Source: Spirochaetes bacterium RBG_16_49_21
Lineage (GTDB): Bacteria; Spirochaetota; UBA4802; UBA5550
Length of the DNA: 45,545 nt
Direction: 5' to 3'
Assembly: GCA_001829495.1 (NCBI GenBank)
Contig: MIBJ01000046.1
Coordinates: 83,882-129,426 of the forward strand
How positions within the stretch are numbered: position 1 is the first letter of the stretch; every line of letters starts with the position of its first letter. Below, in pieces: positions 8,309 through 16,249 of the stretch. A program made the position numbers and the translations under genes. The notes beneath the pieces are model-generated. The model ran no database searches and was not told the DNA's origin. It saw nothing but the letters and a program-made list of their open reading frames with translations.

Positions 8309-9319
8309 TCAGCCGACTTTGACGAGCTGTTTGCCGAGATTTTCTCCCTTGAACAGGCCGAGAAAGGCGCGGGGGGTGTTTTCCAATCCCTCGATTATCG
8401 TTTCCGCGTATTTTAACTTGTTCTCTTTTATCCACGCGGCAAGCTGGGCCGTTGCCTCTTCAAAACGATCCGCATAGTTACTCACGAGAAAGCCGTTCAC
8501 CAGGGCGTGGTGGATGAGGAGAAGGGGCTGGATACGCGGGCCGGTCGGAATGCCTACGGTGTTGTAGAGGGCTATCTGTCCGCACAGGGGGATGCGGGCG
8601 CTGTCATTGATCAGGAACATGACCGCGTCGGAGATATCTCCTCCGACATTGTCAAAATAGACGTCAACCCCCTTGGGGCAGGCCGCTTGCAGAGCCTTGC
8701 CGAGATCCGGCGCGGTTTTATAATTGACGGCCGCGTCGAAGCCGAGCTCATCGACAAGGTATTTGACCTTCCGGTCCGAGCCTGCCGTGCCCACGGCGCG
8801 GCACCCTTTTATTTTTGCGATCTGGCCCACGATCATCCCTACGGCTCCTGCAGCTCCTGAAACGACTACGGTCTCGCCCGGTTTCGGCCGCCCTATCTCC
8901 AACAGGCCGAAATACGCGGTAATGCCGGTCAGGCCCAGCACGCCGAGAGCGGTGCTGACCGGCGCGATCCGGGGATCAAGCTTATGCACGGCTTTCTCCT
9001 CCGCCGCGGTATAATGCTGCCAGGGCAAAAATCCGGTTACGAAATCACCCTTGGAAAAATTCTTTGACATTGTCTCGATCACCTCGCCGACGGCTCCTCC
9101 CTGCAATGTTTCGTTCAATTGAAACGGAGGAATGTATGATTTAACGTCATTCATCCTGTTTCTCATGTAGGGATCTACTGAGAGGTATTTTGTTTTGATT
9201 AAGACCTGGCCTTTTTCCGGCGCCGGGATCGGGGATTCAACGATCTTGAAACAGGTTTCATCCGGGAATCCCTGCGGCCTTTTGACCAGGATAATCCGCT
9301 TGTTTATTTGTTGCTCCAT
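8309..9319 (-). CDS. NADP-dependent zinc-independent MDR oxidoreductase (CurA / PTGR / 2-alkenal reductase type)
   Basis: A 336-residue medium-chain reductase. I take the ATG at 9319 (MEQQINKRIILVKRP), which has AGGGGGAGG 8 bases upstream, over an in-frame upstream ATG lacking a site. Family signatures: YLSVDPYMRNRM near residue 45, then GLTGITAYFGL, VVSGAAGAVGMIVGQIAKI (NADP-binding, about 145-163), GCRAVGTAGSDRK and VDVYFDNVGGD. There are no zinc ligands. Relatives reduce the C=C bond of enones or alkenals (CurA, leukotriene B4 dehydrogenase, Arabidopsis AER), so detoxification of lipid-derived reactive carbonyls or reduction of an unsaturated intermediate is likely. It lies downstream of, and in the same direction as, the acyl-CoA ligase, but 166 bp with a hairpin separate them, so it may have its own promoter. 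Confidence 0.92.
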   Translation of the reverse strand: MEQQINKRIILVKRPQGFPDETCFKIVESPIPAPEKGQVLIKTKYLSVDPYMRNRMNDVKSYIPPFQLNETLQGGAVGEVIETMSKNFSKGDFVTGFLPWQHYTAAEEKAVHKLDPRIAPVSTALGVLGLTGITAYFGLLEIGRPKPGETVVVSGAAGAVGMIVGQIAKIKGCRAVGTAGSDRKVKYLVDELGFDAAVNYKTAPDLGKALQAACPKGVDVYFDNVGGDISDAVMFLINDSARIPLCGQIALYNTVGIPTGPRIQPLLLIHHALVNGFLVSNYADRFEEATAQLAAWIKENKLKYAETIIEGLENTPRAFLGLFKGENLGKQLVKVG

Positions 9320-9458
9320 TATTGCATGCCTCCCCCTTATTTTCATTTATATATACGGGAACCGGGCAATCGCGGGCGAATCTTTATACTATGATACGGC
9401 TGTAAGGCCGGAATGGCAAATTTTTATTCGGGGACGCCGGCGGTATGGGTAGGGATAT

Positions 9459-9478
9459 GCGGGGGGATTTCCCCCCGC
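9459..9478 (-). terminator. Hairpin downstream of the acyl-CoA ligase
   Basis: An 8-bp GC-only stem, GCGGGGGG-ATTT-CCCCCCGC, lies 7 bp past the ligase stop. No T-tract follows, so termination may be partial, or the hairpin may only protect the transcript's 3' end. Confidence 0.5.
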
Positions 9479-9485
9479 GTCCGTG

Positions 9486-11159
9486 TTAGGACTTCTTCTG
9501 TTTCTTGGCTTCTTCCTCGCGCAGGATTTTGCGGAGGATCTTGCCGACCGCTGATTTCGGAAGCGATTCCCTGAATTCCACCAGCTTGGGAACCTTATAG
9601 CCGGTGAGCTTGGTCTTGCAGAATTCGATGATCTCTTTTTCCGTCGCCTCCTTGCCCGGCTTGAGCACGACGTAGGCCTTTATAGTCTCGCCGCGATACT
9701 CGTCAGGGATTCCCACGGACACCGCCTCGGCCACCTTCGGGTTCTGGTACAGCACCTCGTCGATCTCCCGGGGATAGATGTTGAACCCGCCCGCTATGAT
9801 CATATCCTTTTTGCGATCCACGATGAAGATGTATCCATCTTCGTCCCGTATCGCTACGTCGCCGGTGTACAGCCACCCATCTCTAAGCTGGCCGGCGGTC
9901 TCTTCCGGGTTGTTCCAGTATCCCTTCATGACGAGGGGTCCCTTCATAATGATCTCGCCCGGCTCGCCCTGCTTCACGTCTTCGATGCCGTTTTCAACGT
10001 CCACCAGGCGGATGTCGTTGTCCGGGAACGGGATGCCGATGCTTCCCGCTTTCTTCAGTCCGAGAATGGGGTTGGATATGCCGAGAGAGGTGGTCTCGCT
10101 CATGCCCCATCCTTCGCTGAAGAAGATCCCCATGTCCTGCACCTTTTCGATGAGCTCCACCGGCATAGGGGCTGCTCCTGAATTGAGCAGGCCCAGGCGC
10201 TTGGCGAGGTTGAGCTCCGTCGCCTGGGGATGACCGATGACCGCAGTGATCAGGGTGGGCACGGCAGGGAAGAAGGTGATGCTCTCGAATTTCGCGATGA
10301 TTCCCATCATCTCTTCTATGTCGAACCGCGGCACCAGTATCTGGGTTGCGCAGGAGAAGAACGCCCAGTTCATTGCCACGATGTTGCCGTACACGTGGAA
10401 ATAGGGGAGCACGCTCAGGACGGTTCTTTTTTCAGGCGGTATATTGACGATGGTGGCGTTGCCCCACTGGGCGCATGCGAAGGTTCCCGCCACAATATTA
10501 GCATGCGTGAGCACCGCTCCCTTGGGCACCCCCGTGGTGCCGCCGGTGAACTGGATCATCGCCGGGTCCTCGGGCACGATCGTTATGCGGGGAAGCCGCG
10601 TCTCCGGGGTGTTGTCGATGAGCTCCGAGAAGTGGTGCCATCCCTCGTCCTTGTTCAGGTCAAGCTCCTTTGCGGTGCTTATGGGAAAGCCCTTGATGAA
10701 GTCGGTAATCTTGGTCACCACAACACACCTGAGGCCTGTTTCCTTCGCAAGCGGCCGTATTTTGTCAAGCACCATGTCGAAGGTGATAAGGGTCTCCATC
10801 CCGGTGACCTTAATGATGTGCTTCAGCTCGTCCGGGGTGTAAAGCGGATTCATGTTCGTCACGATCCCGCCGACCGAGAGCGTGGCCAGGTATGCGATGA
10901 CGAACTGCGGGCAGGTAGGCAGGTGTATCCCCACCCGCTCGCCCTTCTTCACCCCCAGCTTTCCGAGGGCATTCGCCATGCGGAGCATCAATAATCTCAC
11001 CTCCCAGAAAGTCATTTCGCTGCCGAAGAAGTTTAAGGCCGGCTTATCCGGCAAAGCTCCGGTAGGCATTTGGAAGATTCCCTGTGCGGGAATCCTCGGG
11101 TACCGTATTGTTGTCGGCACGTTATAATCGTAGTGCCGGTGCCATGGTTTTGTGTCCAT
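9486..11159 (-). CDS. Long-chain fatty-acid-CoA ligase (AMP-forming)
   Basis: A 557-residue adenylate-forming enzyme that converts a fatty or other carboxylic acid to acyl-CoA via acyl-AMP. I start at ATG 11159 (MDTKPWHRHYDYNVP), preceded by GGGAGGA, not at the upstream ATG. The P-loop-like motif is QFTGGTTGVPKGAVLTH, the A5 motif is EGWGMSETT, A7 is GWLYTGD, A8 is VDRKKDMIIAGGFNIYPREI, and the C-terminal PKSAVGKILRK holds the catalytic lysine. Length and motifs match FadD-type ligases. It is one of two such genes in the window (see 18869). The chain-length preference cannot be read from sequence. The AraC-type regulator is divergently oriented across a 419-bp gap. Confidence 0.93.
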   Translation of the reverse strand: MDTKPWHRHYDYNVPTTIRYPRIPAQGIFQMPTGALPDKPALNFFGSEMTFWEVRLLMLRMANALGKLGVKKGERVGIHLPTCPQFVIAYLATLSVGGIVTNMNPLYTPDELKHIIKVTGMETLITFDMVLDKIRPLAKETGLRCVVVTKITDFIKGFPISTAKELDLNKDEGWHHFSELIDNTPETRLPRITIVPEDPAMIQFTGGTTGVPKGAVLTHANIVAGTFACAQWGNATIVNIPPEKRTVLSVLPYFHVYGNIVAMNWAFFSCATQILVPRFDIEEMMGIIAKFESITFFPAVPTLITAVIGHPQATELNLAKRLGLLNSGAAPMPVELIEKVQDMGIFFSEGWGMSETTSLGISNPILGLKKAGSIGIPFPDNDIRLVDVENGIEDVKQGEPGEIIMKGPLVMKGYWNNPEETAGQLRDGWLYTGDVAIRDEDGYIFIVDRKKDMIIAGGFNIYPREIDEVLYQNPKVAEAVSVGIPDEYRGETIKAYVVLKPGKEATEKEIIEFCKTKLTGYKVPKLVEFRESLPKSAVGKILRKILREEEAKKQKKS

Positions 11160-11236
11160 TTTTTCCTCCCGGATAAATTGGTATATATTCCAACTCAAAG
11201 AATAAAAAGCCGCTTTTTATAAACGGCCGGCAAAAT

Positions 11237-11293
11237 AAATTAATTGTGCACTGATTGGTTCGTCGCTGCGCTCCTCGCAATGACAAATTAATT
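11237..11293. repeat. Short dispersed repeat flanked by 9-bp direct repeats
   Basis: A 39-bp core (11246-11284) containing TCGTCGCTGCGCTCCTCGCA sits between two copies of AAATTAATT (11237-11245 and 11285-11293). Sequences with this GTCGCTGCGCTCCTCGCAATGAC core are familiar as interspersed repeats of many environmental bacteria. The direct repeats look like a target-site duplication in an otherwise AT-rich gap. Confidence 0.55.
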
Positions 11294-11484
11294 CTGATAT
11301 TTATTTATGAGAGCCGCTTCCAAGCCGGTCTGATAACTTAATTTACGGCAGTTAATCTATAATAACTTACCGCTGTGTCAAGAACTATCCAATGGTTTGC
11401 GTTGTTTTTATCAGTATACAATCCAAATGATTCATTTTGACACATATTAATGCAGCAAATGCTCGTTCTCAAATAATACTCTTC

Positions 11485-11513
11485 TTGACAATCGAATTAA
11501 AAAGTGAGAGAAT
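11485..11513 (+). promoter_or_regulatory. Putative promoter of the AraC-type regulator
   Basis: Consensus TTGACA (11485-11490), a 17-bp spacer and GAGAAT (11508-11513). The start site would be near 11520, giving a leader of about 60 nt. Confidence 0.5.
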
Positions 11514-11578
11514 GCTAACAAAGCGGGTTACCAATATTTGCCATGGGGATACTGTCCGCGAGCAGATAAGCAACTTTT

Positions 11579-12682
11579 ATGTTTCAAGACATTACAATAA
11601 CATTTTTCTTTATCATCGGCAGTTTTTCTTTAATTATCTCAATAGGCCAGCTGTTTGTAAGCACCCGGCGTATTGAGAACTACAATCTTTCCATTATATT
11701 TTTTTGTATATCGATTTTATTATTTCAGGCATTTTTTATTTTTAACGGTCTGATCTTTAATTACCCGGATATTCTTTTTTTTTACATGACACTTTCTTCT
11801 CTTTTGGGGCCATTGCTCTATTACGCATATTTTTTTCTATGCCTGCCTGATATAAAATTGCCCAAAACAACGCTTCTACTTTTACTACCTCCCTTATTTA
11901 TGATGGTCGGCGACTTCAGCTACCTGCTGAGCCCTTTTGAGAATAAAATAATCATACTCAAGTACCTTTACAAATCCGAGCCTGCGCCGGATGAAATAAT
12001 AATCAAAAATTTATTCATTTTTCCTTATCTAAGTAATTTAATCTGCCATATCCTCATTTTTTTAAAATTAATGTCCGCCAGGAATTCAGTAAAGGGGAGC
12101 AAAATAATCGATGTATCAATTATGCATATCGTTGTACAATTTTTGATTACGAGTATGTTCTTTTTCGCATATCTCATACGTTCAATACAATTTTTAAAAA
12201 TTGCAACAGTCGCGCTTTGCCTGAGCACGATCGGCGGCTTTTTGATAAATCAGCGGCATCCGGAATATCTCCAACTGGTCATCATCGACACGGTAAGAAA
12301 CCGTTATAAACGATCGAGGCTGTCCGGCATCGATGCCGAATCTGTCACCAGGCAACTGATTGAGCTGATGGAAAATGAAAAGATGTTCGCGGATGAAGAT
12401 CTGTCCCTCAAGAGGCTTGCCTATGAGCTGTCAATTACGCCCCATCAGCTCTCGCAGCTCATGAATGAAAAGCTCAATTCCAATTTTAATTCATTTATAA
12501 ACCGATACCGGGTGGAGGAGGCTAAAAAAATGCTCATCGATGAGCCTGACAGGCCGATTATGTCGATATGTTACGGCGTGGGATTCAACTCGAAATCCGT
12601 TTTTTATAAAGCCTTTTTACAATCAACCGGGATGACCCCGCACCGATATCGGAAGGAACTGTTATCAGGGAAAAAGCCGTGA
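11579..12682 (+). CDS. Membrane-anchored AraC-family transcriptional regulator
   Basis: A 367-residue protein in two halves. Residues 1-240 are very hydrophobic with about six or seven membrane segments (FFFIIGSFSLIISIG; IIFFCISILLFQAFFIF; LLLLLPPLFMMVG; and others). Residues 265-360 are an AraC/XylS DNA-binding domain: LSLKRLAYELSITPHQLSQL is the first helix-turn-helix, and RPIMSICYGVGFNSKSVFYKAF plus TGMTPHRYRK make the second and its family signature. The membrane half presumably senses a hydrophobic or envelope signal while the C-terminal half binds DNA. The start ATG 11579 has a weak ribosome site (GATAAG), but a promoter is placed well at 11485. Context, a ligase on one side and the ALDH-ADH fusion on the other, suggests control of lipid or alcohol catabolism. 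This is inference. Confidence 0.9.
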   Translation: MFQDITITFFFIIGSFSLIISIGQLFVSTRRIENYNLSIIFFCISILLFQAFFIFNGLIFNYPDILFFYMTLSSLLGPLLYYAYFFLCLPDIKLPKTTLLLLLPPLFMMVGDFSYLLSPFENKIIILKYLYKSEPAPDEIIIKNLFIFPYLSNLICHILIFLKLMSARNSVKGSKIIDVSIMHIVVQFLITSMFFFAYLIRSIQFLKIATVALCLSTIGGFLINQRHPEYLQLVIIDTVRNRYKRSRLSGIDAESVTRQLIELMENEKMFADEDLSLKRLAYELSITPHQLSQLMNEKLNSNFNSFINRYRVEEAKKMLIDEPDRPIMSICYGVGFNSKSVFYKAFLQSTGMTPHRYRKELLSGKKP

Positions 12683-12797
12683 GCCTCCGCACGGGGGGCC
12701 ACTCCCTGCACGAAATGACGAACATGACCTCCGGTAATGGAAAAAGTATTAAGTTATAACTCAAAACTCCGCCTCTGAAAATCGGCAAACAATCTAA

Positions 12798-12825
12798 TTG
12801 ACAAGCCTCGTTTCAGCGTTATGAT
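12798..12825 (+). promoter_or_regulatory. Near-consensus promoter pointing toward the ALDH-ADH gene
   Basis: TTGACA (12798-12803), a 16-bp spacer and TATGAT (12820-12825). The start would be near 12832, about 375 nt upstream of the ALDH-ADH ATG and just ahead of the livF fossil. It may drive the fusion gene with a long leader, or be a leftover promoter. Confidence 0.5.
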
Positions 12826-12860
12826 TTAATAAAATAACGAAACTGCTCATTGAGCTAATT

Positions 12861-12935
12861 GAGCTTGCCCTGCAGGGAAATACCTCGGATCTTATGCTCG
12901 ACGAGAACGTGAAAAAAGCGTATCCTGGGGTGTAG
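12861..12935 (+). pseudogene. livF C-terminal fossil (branched-chain ABC transporter ATPase)
   Basis: In frame 12861-12935 the DNA reads ELALQGNTSDLMLDENVKKA followed by YPGV and a TAG stop. This is the C-terminal signature of LivF-type ATPases, which usually end ..ALxG..xxLxxxxxVxxAYLGG. Everything upstream of about residue 210 of a normal LivF (Walker A, signature, Walker B) is missing. The one visible deviation is AYPG for AYLG. The fossil links to the LivJ-like gene at the window start and to the other decayed lipid-oxidation genes, and suggests a lost liv cluster. Confidence 0.6.
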
Positions 12936-13207
12936 CTCCTTCATTCCGGATTGATCGGCTAGTCGCTCCCGCATTCCAGAAATAGCAGAATTTAAATGTC
13001 TCAAATTATAACTTAAAACTTCATCAGAACTGATACGTATCAATTAATATTGACTTTAATCTCCTTCCCGGTCAGAATGAATAACTATCCAAAATTTAAA
13101 GGCTGAGAAGCCCTAACAGAAAAGATGGCAATCGAATGAGTTGCGTTACTGTTTCTATCGGTTGGTGCTCAGGTACTAATATTTAACGACTCACGGGAGG
13201 ATATAAA

Positions 13208-15868
13208 ATGGAACAATATAAGCTGTTTATAAACGGAGAATTTGTCGACGCGCAAAGCGGCAAGACCTTCGAATCTTTTGACCCGGGAACCGAGCAGCCC
13301 ATCGCTCAGGTCGCGCAGGCGGGCAAGGCCGACGCCGAGGCTGCCATAGCTGCCGCGCGTAAGGCCTTTGACAGCGGGGTCTGGAGCGGTCTGACCCCTG
13401 CTGCGCGGCTGGCGAAACTGCAGGATTTCGCCGATCAGCTCGCGGTACAGGGCCTGCGCCTGGCGATGACGGAATCCATGGACGCCGGGCAGATCATAAA
13501 CCTCGCAAAGGTCATGCCCCTGCTCAGCATCGGATTTACGCGCAATATCAGTCTGTACGGCGCAACAAAATTTCCCTGGGAGGAGGAGATCAAGGCCTCA
13601 GGCAATGTGTTCGGCCCGGGCCGCGAATATATACGCAGGGAGCCGATCGGGGTGTGCGTGGGGATCATACCCTGGAACTTTCCCATGACCATGGTCGTCT
13701 GGAAGATGATTCCGGCGCTTATAATGGGGAATACGGTGGTAGTCAAGCCGGCTTCGTACACTCCGCTGACCGCCCTGATCATGGCTGAGGCGGCTAAAGC
13801 CGCCGGCATTCCCAATGGCGTGTTCAATGTCATAGCCGGCCCCGGAGGCGAGCTGGGCAAAACCCTCTGCACCCACCCGGATGTGGACAAGATAGCCTTT
13901 ACCGGCAGCACCGAGGTCGGGCGGCAGATCATGAGAATGGCTGCGGACACCGTGAAAAAGGTGACGCTCGAGCTCGGCGGCAAGTCCGCGAACATTATCC
14001 TCGACGATGCGGACATGGATCTGGCATTGGAGGGCGCCACTTACGGCACCTTCCTGCATCAGGGACAGATATGCGAATCAGGCACGCGCGTGCTGGTCTC
14101 GTCAAAGATCTATGATACGTTCATCGATAGATTCAAAAAACGGGTGGAGGCCCTGCGCGTGGGATATCAGATGGACCCGAACACCCACATCGGTCCGGTA
14201 GTGAGCAAGGAGCAGCTGGCAACGGTTGAGAGCTACGTCAAGATCGGCAAAGACGAAGGGGCGGAGCTGATGACCGGCGGCAGGCGCGTGGAGGCTCCCG
14301 GCATCAAGGGCGGGTACTATTACGCGCCGACCATTTTCGCGAACGTGAACAACAAAATGCGCATAGCGCAGGAGGAGATCTTCGGACCGGTTGTCTGCGT
14401 CATTAAATACGACAGCGACGAGGAAGCGGTAGCTATCGCCAACGACTCCATCTACGGACTGGGGGGCGGGGTATTCTCATCGAACATCAGCAGGGCCGAG
14501 CGCGTGGCGCACGGGGTACGTACCGGAACCATGTGGATCAACAATTTCCATATTTTTTCCGATTTCTGCCCCTTCGGCGGGTACAAGCAGTCCGGCGTGG
14601 GGCGCGAATTGGGCGCGCCCGGCCTGCATGAATATACCCAGATCAAGAGGGTACACGTGGCATACAGCGCGGACCGCAATACCAGCATGAATTTTACGCT
14701 TCTGCGGGACGATAAAAAGGTCGACGGGTTTGCATACAATTGCCCGACCAGCGTGGTAGCCGGGCACGGCGCCCTGACCGCGATATACAAAGAGATAACG
14801 AACCTCGGCTGCCGCAGGGCGCTCATACTGACCGATCCGGGGGTAAAGAAAGCCGGACTGGCGCAGATGGTGAAGGACGCGCTCGCGGATTTCTGCGTGG
14901 GCATATACGACAAGATCCCGCCTGATCCGGACCTCGAATCGGTTGATGCCGCGGTTGCAGCGGCACGCGAGCTCAAGGCTGACTGCATTGTCAGCGTGGG
15001 CGGCGGGAGCGTCATTGATTCAGCTAAAGGGGTGTGCGTAACCTTAAAGAACGGCGGCAAGGCCAATGATCATCTTAACCTGCTGGTACTGACCGAGCCG
15101 CAGACCCCGCATATCTCCGTCCCGACGACTGCGGGGACCGGCAGCGAGGTCACCAATGTCGCGGTGCTCACCAGCAAGGGCGCCGGGCGCAAGCTCTTCA
15201 TCGCGGACACGCATATCATGCCGAATACGGCCATTCTGGATCCGCGCTTCACCATGACCCTGCCCCGGGAGATGACGGTATCAACCGCCATGGACGCCAT
15301 GACCCATGCGGTTGAGGCTCTCACGAGCATTCTGTCGAACCAGATCTGCGACGGCCAGGCATTGCACGCCATACGCCTCATCAATGAGAACCTGCCCCTC
15401 GTCGTTAAGGACGGCGCAAACGAGAAGGCCAGGCTCAATATGCAGATAGCGGCATCCATGGCCGGGTGGGCGTTCACCATTGCCCAGGTCGGCCTGGCCC
15501 ACGGCATGGCGCATACGGTGGGCACGCTGCACCATGTTCCCCACGGGGCTGCATGCGGCATCGTGCTGCCCAAGGTGATGCGCTATAACGTCGACAAGGC
15601 AGCCGACAAGCTTGCCCTGGCTGCGCAGGCTCTCGGCGTCCATACCGCCGGGATGGAGGTTCGCGACGCCGCCCTGGCTGCTGCCGACGCGGTTGAAGCC
15701 CTTATGAAAAAGGTCGGCCATCCGATGAGGCTCCGCGACGTCGGCGTTCCGGAAGAGAGCCTCCCCTTATGCGCCATGCACGCGATCGCCGATACCGCTG
15801 ATTTATTCAATGCGCGTCCGGTGAACGATCCGGGCGAGGTACTGGAGCTTTACAAACAGGCGTATTAG
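13208..15868 (+). CDS. Bifunctional aldehyde dehydrogenase - iron-containing alcohol dehydrogenase fusion
   Basis: An 886-residue two-enzyme protein. Residues 1-490 are a classical, hydrolytic-type aldehyde dehydrogenase: PWNFP with Asn157, TGSTEVGRQ, LELGGK with the general base Glu255, and QICESGTR with the nucleophile Cys289. Residues 505-886 are a group III iron alcohol dehydrogenase: GGGSVID, TTAGTGSEVTN, Asp696 and His700 in MDAMTHAVEAL, His765 in LAHGMAH and His779 in VPHGAA. Spacing of the four metal ligands equals that of FucO. AdhE also joins ALDH to iron ADH, but its ALDH is the CoA-acylating kind; here the intact Glu255 and ELGGK motif point to a carboxylate product. The likely job is alcohol to aldehyde to acid with two NAD, passing the aldehyde internally. 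Start ATG 13208 with GGGAGGA. It precedes a lipoprotein esterase. Confidence 0.93.
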   Translation: MEQYKLFINGEFVDAQSGKTFESFDPGTEQPIAQVAQAGKADAEAAIAAARKAFDSGVWSGLTPAARLAKLQDFADQLAVQGLRLAMTESMDAGQIINLAKVMPLLSIGFTRNISLYGATKFPWEEEIKASGNVFGPGREYIRREPIGVCVGIIPWNFPMTMVVWKMIPALIMGNTVVVKPASYTPLTALIMAEAAKAAGIPNGVFNVIAGPGGELGKTLCTHPDVDKIAFTGSTEVGRQIMRMAADTVKKVTLELGGKSANIILDDADMDLALEGATYGTFLHQGQICESGTRVLVSSKIYDTFIDRFKKRVEALRVGYQMDPNTHIGPVVSKEQLATVESYVKIGKDEGAELMTGGRRVEAPGIKGGYYYAPTIFANVNNKMRIAQEEIFGPVVCVIKYDSDEEAVAIANDSIYGLGGGVFSSNISRAERVAHGVRTGTMWINNFHIFSDFCPFGGYKQSGVGRELGAPGLHEYTQIKRVHVAYSADRNTSMNFTLLRDDKKVDGFAYNCPTSVVAGHGALTAIYKEITNLGCRRALILTDPGVKKAGLAQMVKDALADFCVGIYDKIPPDPDLESVDAAVAAARELKADCIVSVGGGSVIDSAKGVCVTLKNGGKANDHLNLLVLTEPQTPHISVPTTAGTGSEVTNVAVLTSKGAGRKLFIADTHIMPNTAILDPRFTMTLPREMTVSTAMDAMTHAVEALTSILSNQICDGQALHAIRLINENLPLVVKDGANEKARLNMQIAASMAGWAFTIAQVGLAHGMAHTVGTLHHVPHGAACGIVLPKVMRYNVDKAADKLALAAQALGVHTAGMEVRDAALAAADAVEALMKKVGHPMRLRDVGVPEESLPLCAMHAIADTADLFNARPVNDPGEVLELYKQAY

Positions 15869-15889
15869 AGATGGAGTAGTTTTTTTTTG

Positions 15890-15917
15890 TTGACATCTGA
15901 ACGATTGCGCATATCTT
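15890..15917 (+). promoter_or_regulatory. Putative promoter upstream of the esterase
   Basis: TTGACA (15890-15895), a 16-bp spacer and TATCTT (15912-15917). It would give a leader over 320 nt long, so a nearer promoter may exist around 16150-16190. Confidence 0.35.
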
Positions 15918-16191
15918 TTTATCAATCAGTTGAAATACAATAAAAACCGTATTACGTGCTTTTCGTTATCGTCCAATTGCATTAGCAGGGAAATACATAC
16001 CATACTGTGTTTATATAGAGAAGGGTGACCGGGTAGACGCCTGAATACGCACCGCCAGACCTTTCATGATCGGCAAGTGGTTTAATACGATCTCCGGACA
16101 AAATTCATAACATTCATTTAAGAGAATTATTAATAGCTTAATATCCAGTGCTTTTAAACCGACTGCGGGTTTAGCATTTAATTTTCTCGTT

Positions 16192-16226
16192 AACTGTACA
16201 GTTTTAAGGGAGCAACGCTGTACAAA
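16192..16226. promoter_or_regulatory. Operator-like palindrome plus half-site before the esterase
   Basis: A perfect 12-bp palindrome AACTGTACAGTT (16192-16203) is followed by GCTGTACAAA (16217-16226), sharing the core CTGTACA on the same strand. The arrangement lies 24-58 bp upstream of the esterase ATG, where a repressor would block transcription or early elongation. The binding protein is unknown. Confidence 0.45.
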
Positions 16227-16249
16227 TTTTAATTGGAGGAGGATTTACT

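Larger units (their letters stand above)
11160..11578. other. Divergent intergenic region between acyl-CoA ligase and AraC-type regulator
   Basis: It holds a short dispersed repeat (11237-11293) and a promoter for the regulator (11485-11513). A second TTGACA at 11437-11442 has no matching -10. The ligase promoter on the minus strand is not obvious. AraC-type regulators often bind such divergent gaps, but I see no clear paired site. Confidence 0.5.
12751..13023 (+). repeat. Pair of 21-bp direct repeats around the livF fossil
   Basis: Copies at 12751-12771 and 13003-13023 share TTATAACTYAAAACTYC and match at 17 of 21 positions by eye. The first includes the perfect palindrome AGTTATAACT. They could be regulator sites, for example for the adjacent AraC-type protein, or the ends of a small deleted element. 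The interval between them holds the promoter and the fossil. Confidence 0.35.
12683..13207. other. 525-bp gap before the ALDH-ADH fusion
   Basis: It contains two related AT-rich repeats (12751-12771, 13003-13023), a good promoter (12798-12825) and a livF fossil (12861-12935). Nothing else recognisable is seen between 12936 and 13002 or from 13024 to the ribosome site (CGGGAGGA near 13195). Confidence 0.5.
15869..16249. other. 381-bp gap between the ALDH-ADH and esterase genes
   Basis: It contains a promoter-like pair (15890-15917) and a palindromic operator candidate (16192-16226) just ahead of the esterase ribosome site. No hairpin terminator follows the ALDH-ADH stop, only a T-run at 15881-15888. 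The middle part shows nothing recognisable. Confidence 0.5.

Noticed and set aside
9320..9346. Upstream ATG for the MDR gene
   Set aside because: The strong AGGGGGAGG lies between it and ATG 9319, so the internal start is the real one.
11160..11198. Upstream ATG for the first acyl-CoA ligase
   Set aside because: GGGAGGA directly precedes ATG 11159, and the added residues are not part of the family.
12855..13043. 62-residue minus-strand frame over the livF fossil
   Set aside because: It has no ribosome site and no motif; the plus-strand reading gives a recognisable LivF C-terminus.
13208..15868. Annotation as AdhE (acetaldehyde-CoA/alcohol dehydrogenase)
   Set aside because: The ALDH half has the Glu base and ELGGK motif of hydrolytic enzymes, not the CoA-acylating type.
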